The notes below the pieces were generated by a model. The model searched no databases. It saw nothing but the letters and a program-made list of their open reading frames with translations, and was not told the DNA's origin. Source: JAWSUT01 sp033549345 (GTDB lineage Bacteria; Bacillota; Dethiobacteria; Dethiobacterales; Dethiobacteraceae). Taken from it: a stretch of 64,000 nt of DNA. Location of the stretch: contig JAWSUT010000007.1 in NCBI GenBank assembly GCA_033549345.1, forward strand, positions 1 to 64,000, written 5' to 3'. Shown one piece after another: positions 15,676 to 23,829 of this stretch (positions are counted from its first letter, which is position 1; each line of letters starts with the position of its first letter). A program made the position numbers and the translations under genes.

Positions 15676-16341
15676 TTAAGAACCCATTTTTGTAGTAATT
15701 GCGGCGATCATAATCCGATTGTCACTGATGTAGGCATACTCGGGCTGATCCGGCAAGGCGGAATCATCCGGTGCTCTGGAGATAATGTCGGCAATGCGCA
15801 GCTGTGTCGGCGCCAGTCGGAGCGCAACCACAGAAGCGCTGCGGTCTCCGCCGATGCCGGCATGGGCAATGCCCCGCAGCGTACCGTAAACATAGATGTC
15901 CCCTTCCGCAGCGATTTCTGCACCGGGATTCACATCACCCAGCACAATCACATTCCCCGGAAAATGGATACTCTGTCCGGAGCGAAGCGTCCTTTTAATC
16001 ACCAGAGAACGCCCTTCCTTAAAACCTTCCAGTTTTAAGTCCTCTGTCTCACCGCGCCGTCTGGCCTGATTCACAGTCTGCGGCCGCTGTGCTGTTGTCA
16101 CAATGGCAACCAGCTTCATGTCACTGTGTTCATGGATGACCCGGGCAAGCTGTTCCCGTTGTTCCTCGGAAAGCTCCCTGGCTCCGATATCCAGCCGTAC
16201 CTGCGCTCCGGCAAAGAAAGCCGCTCTCTGGCGAAGGCGCTCGGCCAGATCAGTCAGTATGTCCTCAAAATCGGCGCCCTCAAGGCAGTAAATTGTCACG
16301 CCGTCTTTTGTGCCTTTAAATTCAACAGTGTATTTACTCAT
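15676..16341 (-). CDS. minC: MinC, septum formation inhibitor
   Basis: 221 residues. The N-terminal domain (about 1-105) that inhibits FtsZ is followed by a short linker and the right-handed beta-helix C-terminal domain with GNVIVLGDVNPGAEI and DIYVYGTLRGIAHAG, which bind MinD. The second ATG (16341) is chosen since GGAGG abuts the first. It is followed by minD about 30 nt later. Confidence 0.96.
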   Translation of the reverse strand: MSKYTVEFKGTKDGVTIYCLEGADFEDILTDLAERLRQRAAFFAGAQVRLDIGARELSEEQREQLARVIHEHSDMKLVAIVTTAQRPQTVNQARRRGETEDLKLEGFKEGRSLVIKRTLRSGQSIHFPGNVIVLGDVNPGAEIAAEGDIYVYGTLRGIAHAGIGGDRSASVVALRLAPTQLRIADIISRAPDDSALPDQPEYAYISDNRIMIAAITTKMGS

Positions 16342-16469
16342 ACCCATCCTCCGCGATTAGCAGCATCACAGTTATTTTCGTCAGGCACCGCCAAAATCCT
16401 GCCTGTTAGTAAAATAAACGACAATCTGTCTATAAAAAGGAAAAACGCCCAAAAATGAGCGTAGAAGTT

Positions 16470-18251
16470 TCATTCATTCTCCGGACCGGATGTTGGCCCC
16501 AGAACGGGGTTTTCTGCTTCCTCTTCAACGGGTGGCGCGTAATATTCTGCCAGAATACGGTTGGCTACGGGCACGGCACCCTGACTGCCCAGGCCGCCAC
16601 GTTCCACAATAACGGCGATAGCGATTGCCGGTGCTTCGGCCGGGGCGTAACCGACAAAAAGGCTGTGTGAAATGATGCCCTCCCCTGCCTGGGCTGAGCC
16701 GGTTTTGGCCGCAACCTTGACCGGTAAATCACGCATAATGGAAGCTGTACCGCCGGGCATTGTCACAGCCTCCATCCCTTTTTTAACGATGTCCCAGTTC
16801 TTCTCGCTATATTCCAGCTGATCCATAATTTCTGGTTCTGTTTCGATCACGACGCTCCCGGTATGGTCAACAGCCCGCTGGACCAGATAAGGCCTGTAGC
16901 GGGTCCCGCCGTTTGCCAGTATGGCGCCGTAGTTGGCCAGCTGCAGCGGCGTGATGACGTGGCCCTGCCCGATGGCGGCATTAAGAATATACCCTCCTGT
17001 ACGGCTCTCCAGACTTCCCTCGCGTTCACCCTGCAGGTCAAGAAGGCCGGTTAGCCGGGAAAAACCGAAACTCTCTCCGTAATCATAAAGCCGTTCAGCT
17101 CCCAAACGCTGGCCCATTTCAAAAAAGAAGATATTGCAGGACTTGGCCAGTGCCGAGACCACATTCAGAGAACCGTGTACAGTACCGCCGTAACAACCTC
17201 TGGGATCTTCGTATCTAAAGAACCTGCGTGACCCTGTACAGGTGACAATACTGCGCTCCGTGATTAATTCTTCTTCCAGCGCCCCCATGGCGCCAACCAT
17301 TTTATACGTTGAACCGACGGGGTAGCCACCCTGGATGGCCCTGTTATAAAATACGGAATCTTTCGTGATTTTATTGGGATTGTATGCAGGGTAACTGACC
17401 ATGGCTAATATACCGCCGGTATGCGGATCAATGGCAACCACGGCCCCTTTCTCCGCCTGTGTGTTTCCATTTTCCTGCAGTTGCTCAAAAATTTCGGCCA
17501 GAACACGTTCAGAGATTTCCTGCAGACGGGCGTCCAGCGTGAGATGGAGGTCATGGCCGGCTTCGGGCTCTTCCCGGTCAAGGACGCGGGTTCGTCGCCC
17601 ATAACTGTTGACTTCCACGCTCAGGATGCCATCCTTGCCCCGCAGGTATTGTTCCCAGGTCAGTTCCACACCGCTTTGACCGTGATAATCCGTGACGTGA
17701 TAATAAACGTTCTGTGCATCGGCCTGCTTTTTCTGCTCGGGGGAAATGGCACCGACATAGCCCAGTACATGAGCAGCGAGCGAGTCATATTCGTAATGCC
17801 TGACCGGCAGCGTTTCAATAATCACACCGGGGAGATCCAGACGGCGCTCTTCAATTTTGGCCACTATTTCCGGCGAAACATCGGTAGCCAGCCGAATGGG
17901 GGCAAACTTACGGTAACGTGCTTCATAAATCCGTTGCGTGATTTCTTCTTCGTCCATCTCCAGCAAATCACTTAAATAGGCAATGACCTGCGACGCGTCC
18001 CTACTGCTTAAATCAAGAATGGACACGGCAAAACCCGGCCGGTTTGAGGCTAAAAGCTCGCCGTGCACATCAAAGATTTCACCGCGAGTGGCGTTTATCT
18101 GCAGTTTACGCTCCCTGTTCGTTTCGGCGCGTGCATAATAGTATTCATAATTGTAAATCTGCAGCCAGGCCAGGCGGGCGGACAGCATAACGGCTACCAG
18201 CACCACAACGGCACTGAAAACACGCAGTCTGCGTTGCAGGGATTTATTCAT
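16470..18251 (-). CDS. mrdA: Penicillin-binding protein 2 (elongasome transpeptidase)
   Basis: 593 residues. One N-terminal membrane helix (about 10-30), a PBP dimerisation domain (about 50-230), and a transpeptidase domain with STYK (Ser314, Lys317), SCN (371-373) and KTGSA (516-520). It crosslinks peptidoglycan for side-wall growth with RodA and is organised by MreBCD. It follows mreD by about 10 nt. A weak hairpin (about 16,443-16,460) may end the transcript before minC. Confidence 0.96.
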   Translation of the reverse strand: MNKSLQRRLRVFSAVVVLVAVMLSARLAWLQIYNYEYYYARAETNRERKLQINATRGEIFDVHGELLASNRPGFAVSILDLSSRDASQVIAYLSDLLEMDEEEITQRIYEARYRKFAPIRLATDVSPEIVAKIEERRLDLPGVIIETLPVRHYEYDSLAAHVLGYVGAISPEQKKQADAQNVYYHVTDYHGQSGVELTWEQYLRGKDGILSVEVNSYGRRTRVLDREEPEAGHDLHLTLDARLQEISERVLAEIFEQLQENGNTQAEKGAVVAIDPHTGGILAMVSYPAYNPNKITKDSVFYNRAIQGGYPVGSTYKMVGAMGALEEELITERSIVTCTGSRRFFRYEDPRGCYGGTVHGSLNVVSALAKSCNIFFFEMGQRLGAERLYDYGESFGFSRLTGLLDLQGEREGSLESRTGGYILNAAIGQGHVITPLQLANYGAILANGGTRYRPYLVQRAVDHTGSVVIETEPEIMDQLEYSEKNWDIVKKGMEAVTMPGGTASIMRDLPVKVAAKTGSAQAGEGIISHSLFVGYAPAEAPAIAIAVIVERGGLGSQGAVPVANRILAEYYAPPVEEEAENPVLGPTSGPENE

Positions 18252-18262
18252 AGTTTCCTCCG

Positions 18263-18778
18263 TTAATCGGCACTTTCGGTATCGGAAAACAACAGCCGGC
18301 GCTTCTGCATCCGGTAGAGACAGGGATAGACCAGGCCCGTAAAGATTACGTGCATGGCAACCCGCGGCAGGCTGACCTGCTGCATGTATTCAACAAACGA
18401 ATGTGGCTGGGGAATGCTGTAAAACCGTGTCAGCATAAACGCCAGCAGCCCGCTGAAAACGGTAAAAAACGCTACGAGCATCACCGGTGCCGGCATAAAA
18501 TCTTTATTAACTTCATCGGCAAGCATGCCGGCCAGAGCCCCTGTCAGCATGTTGATAAAAGCAAAAAACCCAAGGGGTGAGCCAAACATCACATCCTGCA
18601 GGAGGCCTGCAGCCAGTCCGGCCAATGCACCATGCTTTGTATCTGAGAGAAGACCGAGAACCACCACAAGGACAAGCAAAATGTCAGGATGAACGCCGCT
18701 TGTGCCCACCAGGGCCAAAACAGACCCCTGCAGAGCCAGGCTGACGACAAACATGGCAAATATTAAAAGGGGGCCCAT
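18263..18778 (-). CDS. mreD: MreD, rod-shape-determining membrane protein
   Basis: 171 residues with about five hydrophobic segments and the family pattern (HPDILLVLVVVLGLLSDTKHGALAGLAAGLLQD in the first half). It bridges MreC and the RodA/PBP2 complex. Its start overlaps the mreC stop by one base (TGATG). Confidence 0.93.
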   Translation of the reverse strand: MGPLLIFAMFVVSLALQGSVLALVGTSGVHPDILLVLVVVLGLLSDTKHGALAGLAAGLLQDVMFGSPLGFFAFINMLTGALAGMLADEVNKDFMPAPVMLVAFFTVFSGLLAFMLTRFYSIPQPHSFVEYMQQVSLPRVAMHVIFTGLVYPCLYRMQKRRLLFSDTESAD

Positions 18779-19647
18779 CAGAATCCCCCCTTGTAGATCT
18801 CTTCAGGCGGAGGGGAAGGTATCACAACAAAGACTTCTTCCAGGCGGTTAAAGTTTGTGGCAGGACGCAGCCTGGCAACAGTTAAAATACCGCTGTCATC
18901 ATCCTGGACTTCCAAAACATAACCGATGACCAGGCCTTTGGGGAAAATGCCGCCCAGCCCGGAGGAAATCACGGTATCACCGGGCTGGATATTTGCATCC
19001 CGGGGCAGACGGTCAATCTGCAGATAACCGGGTCTGCCGGGGTCATTATCTACAATTCCCCTGCTCACTTCACCCGGTTCCCGGGAACGCTGCACAAGTG
19101 CACTGACCCCGCGGCCGGGGTCGGTCAAAAGGAGTACCTGAGCAGACAGCGGTGAGACGGTAAGCACATTTCCCACCAGCCCCTCGCTTGTTACAACAGC
19201 CATATTGCGCTCCACACCGTGGAGTGACCCCTTATTAATTGTTATCGTATGAAACCAGTCGCTTGGATCTCTTGCCACAACTTCCGCGGCAATCAGGTCA
19301 TATTGGCTTCTCTCCTGAAACCCAAGCATCAGGCGCAGTCTGTCGTTTTCTCTGCGGACTTCTGCCAGGCGGGCTTCCAGTGTGAGGGCGGCGGCCAATT
19401 GTTCATTGAGCCGTGCATTTTCCTCAAGAAGCATTTGGTAGTTTTTTACTGTGGCAAACATACTCTCCACAGAACGGGTTAAACGCTGAAAGACCCCTTG
19501 TACAGGGGCCACAACAGTCAGCAGAACTTCTTCCACAACAGTGATATTTTGCCGGCCGGCCGTCAGCTGACCAATCCCGAGCAAAAGTACAAGGAATAAA
19601 AGAAGAGAAATTGTTTTTTTACGGGTCCTGACAGGAGGAACTGGCAT
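18778..19647 (-). CDS. mreC: MreC, rod-shape-determining protein
   Basis: 289 residues. One N-terminal membrane helix (about 11-30), a coiled coil (about 65-110) and a C-terminal beta domain with ARDPSDWFHTITINKGS and GLVGNVLTVSPLSAQVLLLTD. It lies outside the membrane and couples MreB to the PBP2/RodA synthase. Second gene of mreBCD, about 33 nt after mreB. Confidence 0.96.
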   Translation of the reverse strand: MPVPPVRTRKKTISLLLFLVLLLGIGQLTAGRQNITVVEEVLLTVVAPVQGVFQRLTRSVESMFATVKNYQMLLEENARLNEQLAAALTLEARLAEVRRENDRLRLMLGFQERSQYDLIAAEVVARDPSDWFHTITINKGSLHGVERNMAVVTSEGLVGNVLTVSPLSAQVLLLTDPGRGVSALVQRSREPGEVSRGIVDNDPGRPGYLQIDRLPRDANIQPGDTVISSGLGGIFPKGLVIGYVLEVQDDDSGILTVARLRPATNFNRLEEVFVVIPSPPPEEIYKGGF

Positions 19648-19680
19648 TCATTTCACCCTTATATGCAATTCATGCCGGCA

Positions 19681-20718
19681 TTACCCGATTTTGCGCGGCA
19701 CGAGTGCGACTCTCCTTAGTAGTTCTATTTCAGCAAGCGCTTTTCCTGCCCCCAAAGCTACACAATCCAACGGATTTTCGGCAATGTAGACAGGCATACC
19801 CGTTTCCTTGGCTACCAGCTTGTCCAACCCGTGCAGCAGGGCGCCGCCTCCGGTCATGACAATTCCTTTATCCATGATATCGGCGGCCAGTTCGGGAGGT
19901 GACTTTTCCAGCGTAATTTTAATCGCTTCAAGGATTGTGGCAACCGGGTCAGCCAGTGCCTGCTCGATTTCAGCATCAGTGATTTCCTGCGTCTTGGGCA
20001 GGCCGCTTACCAGGTCGCGGCCGCGGATTTCCATGGTTCTTTGCTCTTCGGTGTCCCGGTAGGCTGTACCAATGGTAATTTTGATTTCTTCAGCCGTCCG
20101 CTCACCGATCATCAGATTGTAATTCTTTTTGATATACTGGACAATCGCTTCATCCATTTCGTCGCCGCCCACACGAATCGAACGGCTGGTGACAATACCG
20201 CCAAGTGAGATAATGGCTACCTCGGTTGTCCCGCCGCCGATATCCACAATCATGCTGCCGGTGGGTTCCTCAACAGGCAGCCCGGCACCGATGGCCGCTG
20301 CCATGGGCTCTTCAATGAGAAAAGCCTCTTTGGCTCCGGCCTGTTTGGTGGCGTCAATCACGGCACGCTTTTCCACTTCAGTGACGCCGGAGGGCACACA
20401 GACCACAACCTGGGCTTTAAAGACCGTTTTCCGTTTATATGCTTTATTGATAAAATGACGCAGCATTGTCTGTGTAACATCAAAGTCGGCAATGACACCG
20501 TCTTTCATGGGGCGAATCGCCACAATGTTGCCCGGGGTACGGCCGATCATCCGCTTGGCTTCTTCCCCTACTTCCAGAATGGCTCCGGTATCACGGCGGA
20601 TGGCCACCACGGAGGGTTCACGCAGGACAATCCCTTTCCCCTTTACAAAGACCAGGGTGTTGGCTGTTCCTAAGTCGATCCCGATATCACGGGAAAAATA
20701 TTTCGTCAAAAAGCGCAT
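19681..20718 (-). CDS. mreB: MreB, actin-like cell-shape protein
   Basis: 345 residues. Actin-type phosphate loops are visible as DIGIDLGTANTLVF and MIVDIGGGTTEVAIISLGG, and the C-terminal GGGALLHGLDKL adenosine motif. The N-terminal RFLTKYFSRD would serve as membrane anchor. It forms filaments that guide the elongasome. First gene after its own promoter (20758-20785). Confidence 0.98.
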   Translation of the reverse strand: MRFLTKYFSRDIGIDLGTANTLVFVKGKGIVLREPSVVAIRRDTGAILEVGEEAKRMIGRTPGNIVAIRPMKDGVIADFDVTQTMLRHFINKAYKRKTVFKAQVVVCVPSGVTEVEKRAVIDATKQAGAKEAFLIEEPMAAAIGAGLPVEEPTGSMIVDIGGGTTEVAIISLGGIVTSRSIRVGGDEMDEAIVQYIKKNYNLMIGERTAEEIKITIGTAYRDTEEQRTMEIRGRDLVSGLPKTQEITDAEIEQALADPVATILEAIKITLEKSPPELAADIMDKGIVMTGGGALLHGLDKLVAKETGMPVYIAENPLDCVALGAGKALAEIELLRRVALVPRKIG

Positions 20719-20757
20719 TCATGCGTCCCCTTTCATCATTAAACTCCACACTCTATC

Positions 20758-20785
20758 ATTATACCAGTTTTACATTCATTCTCAA
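20758..20785 (-). promoter_or_regulatory. Sigma-A promoter (extended -10) for mreBCD operon
   Basis: Minus strand TTGAGA (20780-20785), 16 bp, TATAAT (20758-20763) with TGG just before the -10. It lies between radC and mreB. Confidence 0.75.
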
Positions 20786-20823
20786 TAACAAAGTTTCGTT
20801 TAACAGGATTTTCCTGCCTTTTT

Positions 20824-21519
20824 TTAGCGCAGAAGCAGCCCTTTTTCCCGGAAACTGATAAACCTGTTGTCACCGATTACAACATGGTCCAGGACCTCAA
20901 TGCCCACCAGCTGCCCGGCCTCATAAAGGCGGCGGGTGACATCCAGGTCTTCACGGCTTGGGGTGGGATCACCGCTGGGGTGGTTATGTATCAGGATGAC
21001 ACTGGCACACGCTTTGTGAATTGCCGGGCGGAACACTTCCCGCGGATGGACAAGTGAGGTGTTCAGGCTCCCCACGGAAATTTCCTCAACACCCAGCACC
21101 TTGTTTTTGGTATCCAGCAGGACAACACAGAAATGTTCCCGCAGGTAGTGCCGCATCTCTTCCATCATCAGCCCGGCCGCATCACCGGGTGAGGAAATGG
21201 TGACCGATTCAGTACGTCTGCTGCTGTGCAGCCGGCCTGCCAGTTCCGCCGCCGCCAGCAGAGTGACCGCTTTGGCAGGCCCCAGGCCTTTAATGCGCAG
21301 CATTTCATCTGCGCTGCTGCGGGGGAGTGCCTGCAGCCCTCCCAGTTCAACGAGAATTCTCTCCGCCAGCTGTACCGCTGTTTCTTCGCTCGTACCGGTG
21401 CGAAGCAGGATGGCAATCAGGTCTGCATCCGACAATGATGCTCTGCCGGAGGCCATCAGTCGTTCCCTGGGCCTTTCACTCGGGGGCAAATCCTTGATGG
21501 TCAGGCGCCGTGATGTCAT
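20824..21519 (-). CDS. radC: RadC-family JAB/MPN protein
   Basis: 231 residues. Helix-hairpin-helix region near the N-terminus (RIKGLGPAKAVTLL) followed by a JAB1/MPN fold with the zinc motif HNHPSGDPTPSREDLD. Despite the name its role in DNA repair is not supported; biochemical function is unknown. The ATG at 21519 has AAGGAG 9 nt upstream; it overlaps the end of maf by 44 nt. maf-radC-mreB order is the standard Firmicute one. Confidence 0.94.
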   Translation of the reverse strand: MTSRRLTIKDLPPSERPRERLMASGRASLSDADLIAILLRTGTSEETAVQLAERILVELGGLQALPRSSADEMLRIKGLGPAKAVTLLAAAELAGRLHSSRRTESVTISSPGDAAGLMMEEMRHYLREHFCVVLLDTKNKVLGVEEISVGSLNTSLVHPREVFRPAIHKACASVILIHNHPSGDPTPSREDLDVTRRLYEAGQLVGIEVLDHVVIGDNRFISFREKGLLLR

Positions 21520-22108
21520 GGCATTCAGCTCCTTCCCAGATTCGGATTCCATGTTCAGCCAACATTCTCCACAGTGAGGCAAGAGGAAGTCCCACCACAT
21601 TGAAATAACAGCCGTTCAGTTTTTCCACAAACACAGCTGCCCTGCCCTGGATACCGTATCCACCGGCTTTATCAAATGGCTCTCCGCTTGCCACATACCA
21701 CGTAATTTCGTCTTCCGTTATCGCCCGCATTACTACAGCCGTCTTTTCCACATGGACGCTGGAGATGTTCTGCGGGCGGGAGATGACGGCCACACCGGTC
21801 AGCACATCATGACGGCGTCCAGAGAGGAGTCGCAGCATGGCTGCGGCTTCTGCCGGGTTTTGCGGCTTTCCCAGCAACTCTCCGTCCGCACAGACAACTG
21901 TGTCTGCGGCAATCACTACACCTTCCGCCACATTTGCCGCCACCGCTTTGGCTTTGGCCAGGGCCAGTTGTTCTGCCAGCCGCATGGGGTCTTTTTCATC
22001 CAGGTCTTCGCAGACACCGCTTTCCACCACATCAAAACACAGGCCCAGCTGCCGCAGAAGTGCAGCACGGCGGGGTGATGCCGATGCCAGTATAATTTTT
22101 TTCATCAT
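21476..22108 (-). CDS. maf: Maf-like nucleoside triphosphate pyrophosphatase
   Basis: 210 residues. N-terminal LASASPRRAALLRQLGL, the metal/substrate segment AADTVVCADGELLGKP, and KAGGYGIQGRAAVFVEKLNGCYFNVVGLPL are the Maf signatures. Maf proteins hydrolyse dTTP/UTP and modified nucleotides and affect septation when overproduced. A roughly 20-residue tail after the usual end runs into the radC start, giving the 44-nt overlap. Confidence 0.95.
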   Translation of the reverse strand: MMKKIILASASPRRAALLRQLGLCFDVVESGVCEDLDEKDPMRLAEQLALAKAKAVAANVAEGVVIAADTVVCADGELLGKPQNPAEAAAMLRLLSGRRHDVLTGVAVISRPQNISSVHVEKTAVVMRAITEDEITWYVASGEPFDKAGGYGIQGRAAVFVEKLNGCYFNVVGLPLASLWRMLAEHGIRIWEGAECHDITAPDHQGFAPE

Positions 22109-22119
22109 TCACCTTATCC

Positions 22120-22641
22120 TTACCCGATATCATCAATAACCCGCGCCAGCTTCTTTTGGGTATAGACAACAACCAGTCCTGTGAAAAACCCGGTGGGTAT
22201 TGCCAGAACCAAAAGAAGCGGCAAATACAGTTTAAGCAGATTGAAATTCCCGATCACAAAGGCGGCTACCGTGACCTGGGCCGTATTGTGGGCCACCGCA
22301 CCGATGATGCTTACGGCAATTAGTGAAATGGCACCTCTGCGCCACAGCTCCATGCCGGCAGCCATCACCAGGGTGGAAAAGACCGCACCGGAGAAACTCA
22401 GCCAAAAACCGAAACCGAGAAAATTTCCTATGAATATACTGCCCAAAACGGCACGAATGGTTGCGAGAAGTATCGCGGCAGGAAAGCCGTATATGACAAA
22501 TGTCAATAGAGTGATAACATTGGCCAGGCCCAGTTTAGCGCCGGGAACCACCATCGGCACAGGCAATGAAGCTTCGACGGTGTGCAGAATCAGAGCGAAG
22601 GCAATTAAGACCGCAAGGTGGGTCATTTTTTTGACTTTCAT
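22120..22641 (-). CDS. Gx transporter / heptaprenyl diphosphate synthase component I-like membrane protein
   Basis: 173 residues with about five membrane helices. The segment VVPGAKLGLANVITLLTF is the hallmark of Pfam Hpre_diP_synt_I (Gx transporter) proteins, ECF-S-like small membrane proteins. The prenyl-synthase name is historical and a transport role is more likely, but unproven. Its ATG overlaps the apbE stop; the apbE-Gx pairing recurs in Clostridia near Rnf or NosX-like functions. Confidence 0.85.
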   Translation of the reverse strand: MKVKKMTHLAVLIAFALILHTVEASLPVPMVVPGAKLGLANVITLLTFVIYGFPAAILLATIRAVLGSIFIGNFLGFGFWLSFSGAVFSTLVMAAGMELWRRGAISLIAVSIIGAVAHNTAQVTVAAFVIGNFNLLKLYLPLLLVLAIPTGFFTGLVVVYTQKKLARVIDDIG

Positions 22642-23693
22642 TCTAAAATCTCAACTTTCCCCTGCAAACCTGTGGAGATATGCAGCGTTTCGTCTTCCGT
22701 AATCAAAATAGCCTCGACTTCGGGCAGCGATTCAATCAGTTCCATGCCCTGCGCGGTGCCCATAACGAACACAGCTGTGGACAAGGCGTCTGCTGTATGC
22801 GCGTCATCGGCAACGATTGTGACGCTGGTCAGGCCCTGTGCGGGCAGTCCTGTTTCAGGGTCGAGAATGTGATGATAACGAATGCCGTCAGCCAGAAAAT
22901 ACCGTTCGTAGTCGCCGGAGGTCACAATGGCCTTGTCGCGGATTTCCACTATGGCAATCAGGTCCCGGGAGTCGCGGGGGCGTGGATGTGTAATGCCGAT
23001 GCGCCATGCCGAGCCGTCCGGCTTGTCCCCGATGACCCGGATATCGCCACCGGCATTGAAGTTGGCCGAGGTGACGCCTGCATCAAGGAGAAATTCAACT
23101 GCGCGGTCCACGATAAAGCCCTTGGCAATACCGCCCAGGTCAAGTTGCATTTCCGGGTCAGGTAGAAATATCCTGTTTTCCCCTTCCAACTGAACTCGTG
23201 TGTAATCCACAAGTTCCAGGGCCTCTAGGCGCTGCTCTTCTGTTGGCACGGCCACGTCACCGGTGCCAAATCCCCAAAGTTCGATTAAAGGTGCAATCGT
23301 TATATCAAAAGCACCCTCCGTTAGACGGCCGATTTCCAGCGCCAGACGGACTACGCTTAGTGTAACATCGGAAACAGCAACGGGTGTTTCACCGGCAGCC
23401 TGGTTAATGCGGCTGACATCAGACCCGTCGACATGCCTGTCCAAAACAGATTCCAGAGCTGCAACTTCGCTAAATACAGCCGTCAGTGCGTCCCCGGCCT
23501 GTTGCTTATCATCTGTAAAGATTTCTGCCTTCACTATCGTGTCCATTAAAAACTCTGTACGCTCAATCTTCCCCGGGCCACCGGGCAAACGGTCCGAACG
23601 CAGCATTTGTATAACCAGCGCAGCCAGCAGAAAATGTGCCAGAACAATTGCGATAATCAGTCGTCTGGGCCAGTGCGGTAGTCTCACCTTCAT
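22638..23693 (-). CDS. apbE: ApbE, FAD:protein FMN transferase
   Basis: 351 residues. One N-terminal hydrophobic segment (about 10-30) places it on the outer side of the membrane. ApbE motifs are present: LMDTIVKAEIF, the active-site region QLDLGGIAKGFIVDRAVE, FNAGGDIRVIG, and ILDPETGLPAQGLTSVTIVA. It attaches FMN via phosphodiester to Thr/Ser in (S/T)GAT-type sites. RnfG and RnfD in this window carry such sites and are its likely clients. The start could also be GTG at 23687. Confidence 0.93.
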   Translation of the reverse strand: MKVRLPHWPRRLIIAIVLAHFLLAALVIQMLRSDRLPGGPGKIERTEFLMDTIVKAEIFTDDKQQAGDALTAVFSEVAALESVLDRHVDGSDVSRINQAAGETPVAVSDVTLSVVRLALEIGRLTEGAFDITIAPLIELWGFGTGDVAVPTEEQRLEALELVDYTRVQLEGENRIFLPDPEMQLDLGGIAKGFIVDRAVEFLLDAGVTSANFNAGGDIRVIGDKPDGSAWRIGITHPRPRDSRDLIAIVEIRDKAIVTSGDYERYFLADGIRYHHILDPETGLPAQGLTSVTIVADDAHTADALSTAVFVMGTAQGMELIESLPEVEAILITEDETLHISTGLQGKVEILE

Positions 23694-23769
23694 CGCTCCA
23701 ATATTGTAGTCTGCAATCAGTTTACCATGGAAAAGACCCAAGCGCAATAAACTGCCTTTTTTGTCAGGA

Positions 23770-23791
23770 AAGGCGCCTGTAAGGGCGCCTT
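23770..23791 (-). terminator. Terminator of the Mrp antiporter operon
   Basis: Stem AAGGCGCC/GGCGCCTT (23770-23777 with 23784-23791), followed on the minus strand by TCCTGACAAAAAAGG. Little U-tract, so modest strength. Confidence 0.6.
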
Positions 23792-23829
23792 ATATTGCCT
23801 GTGTCTTATCTTGTTGAGAATTGCCAACT

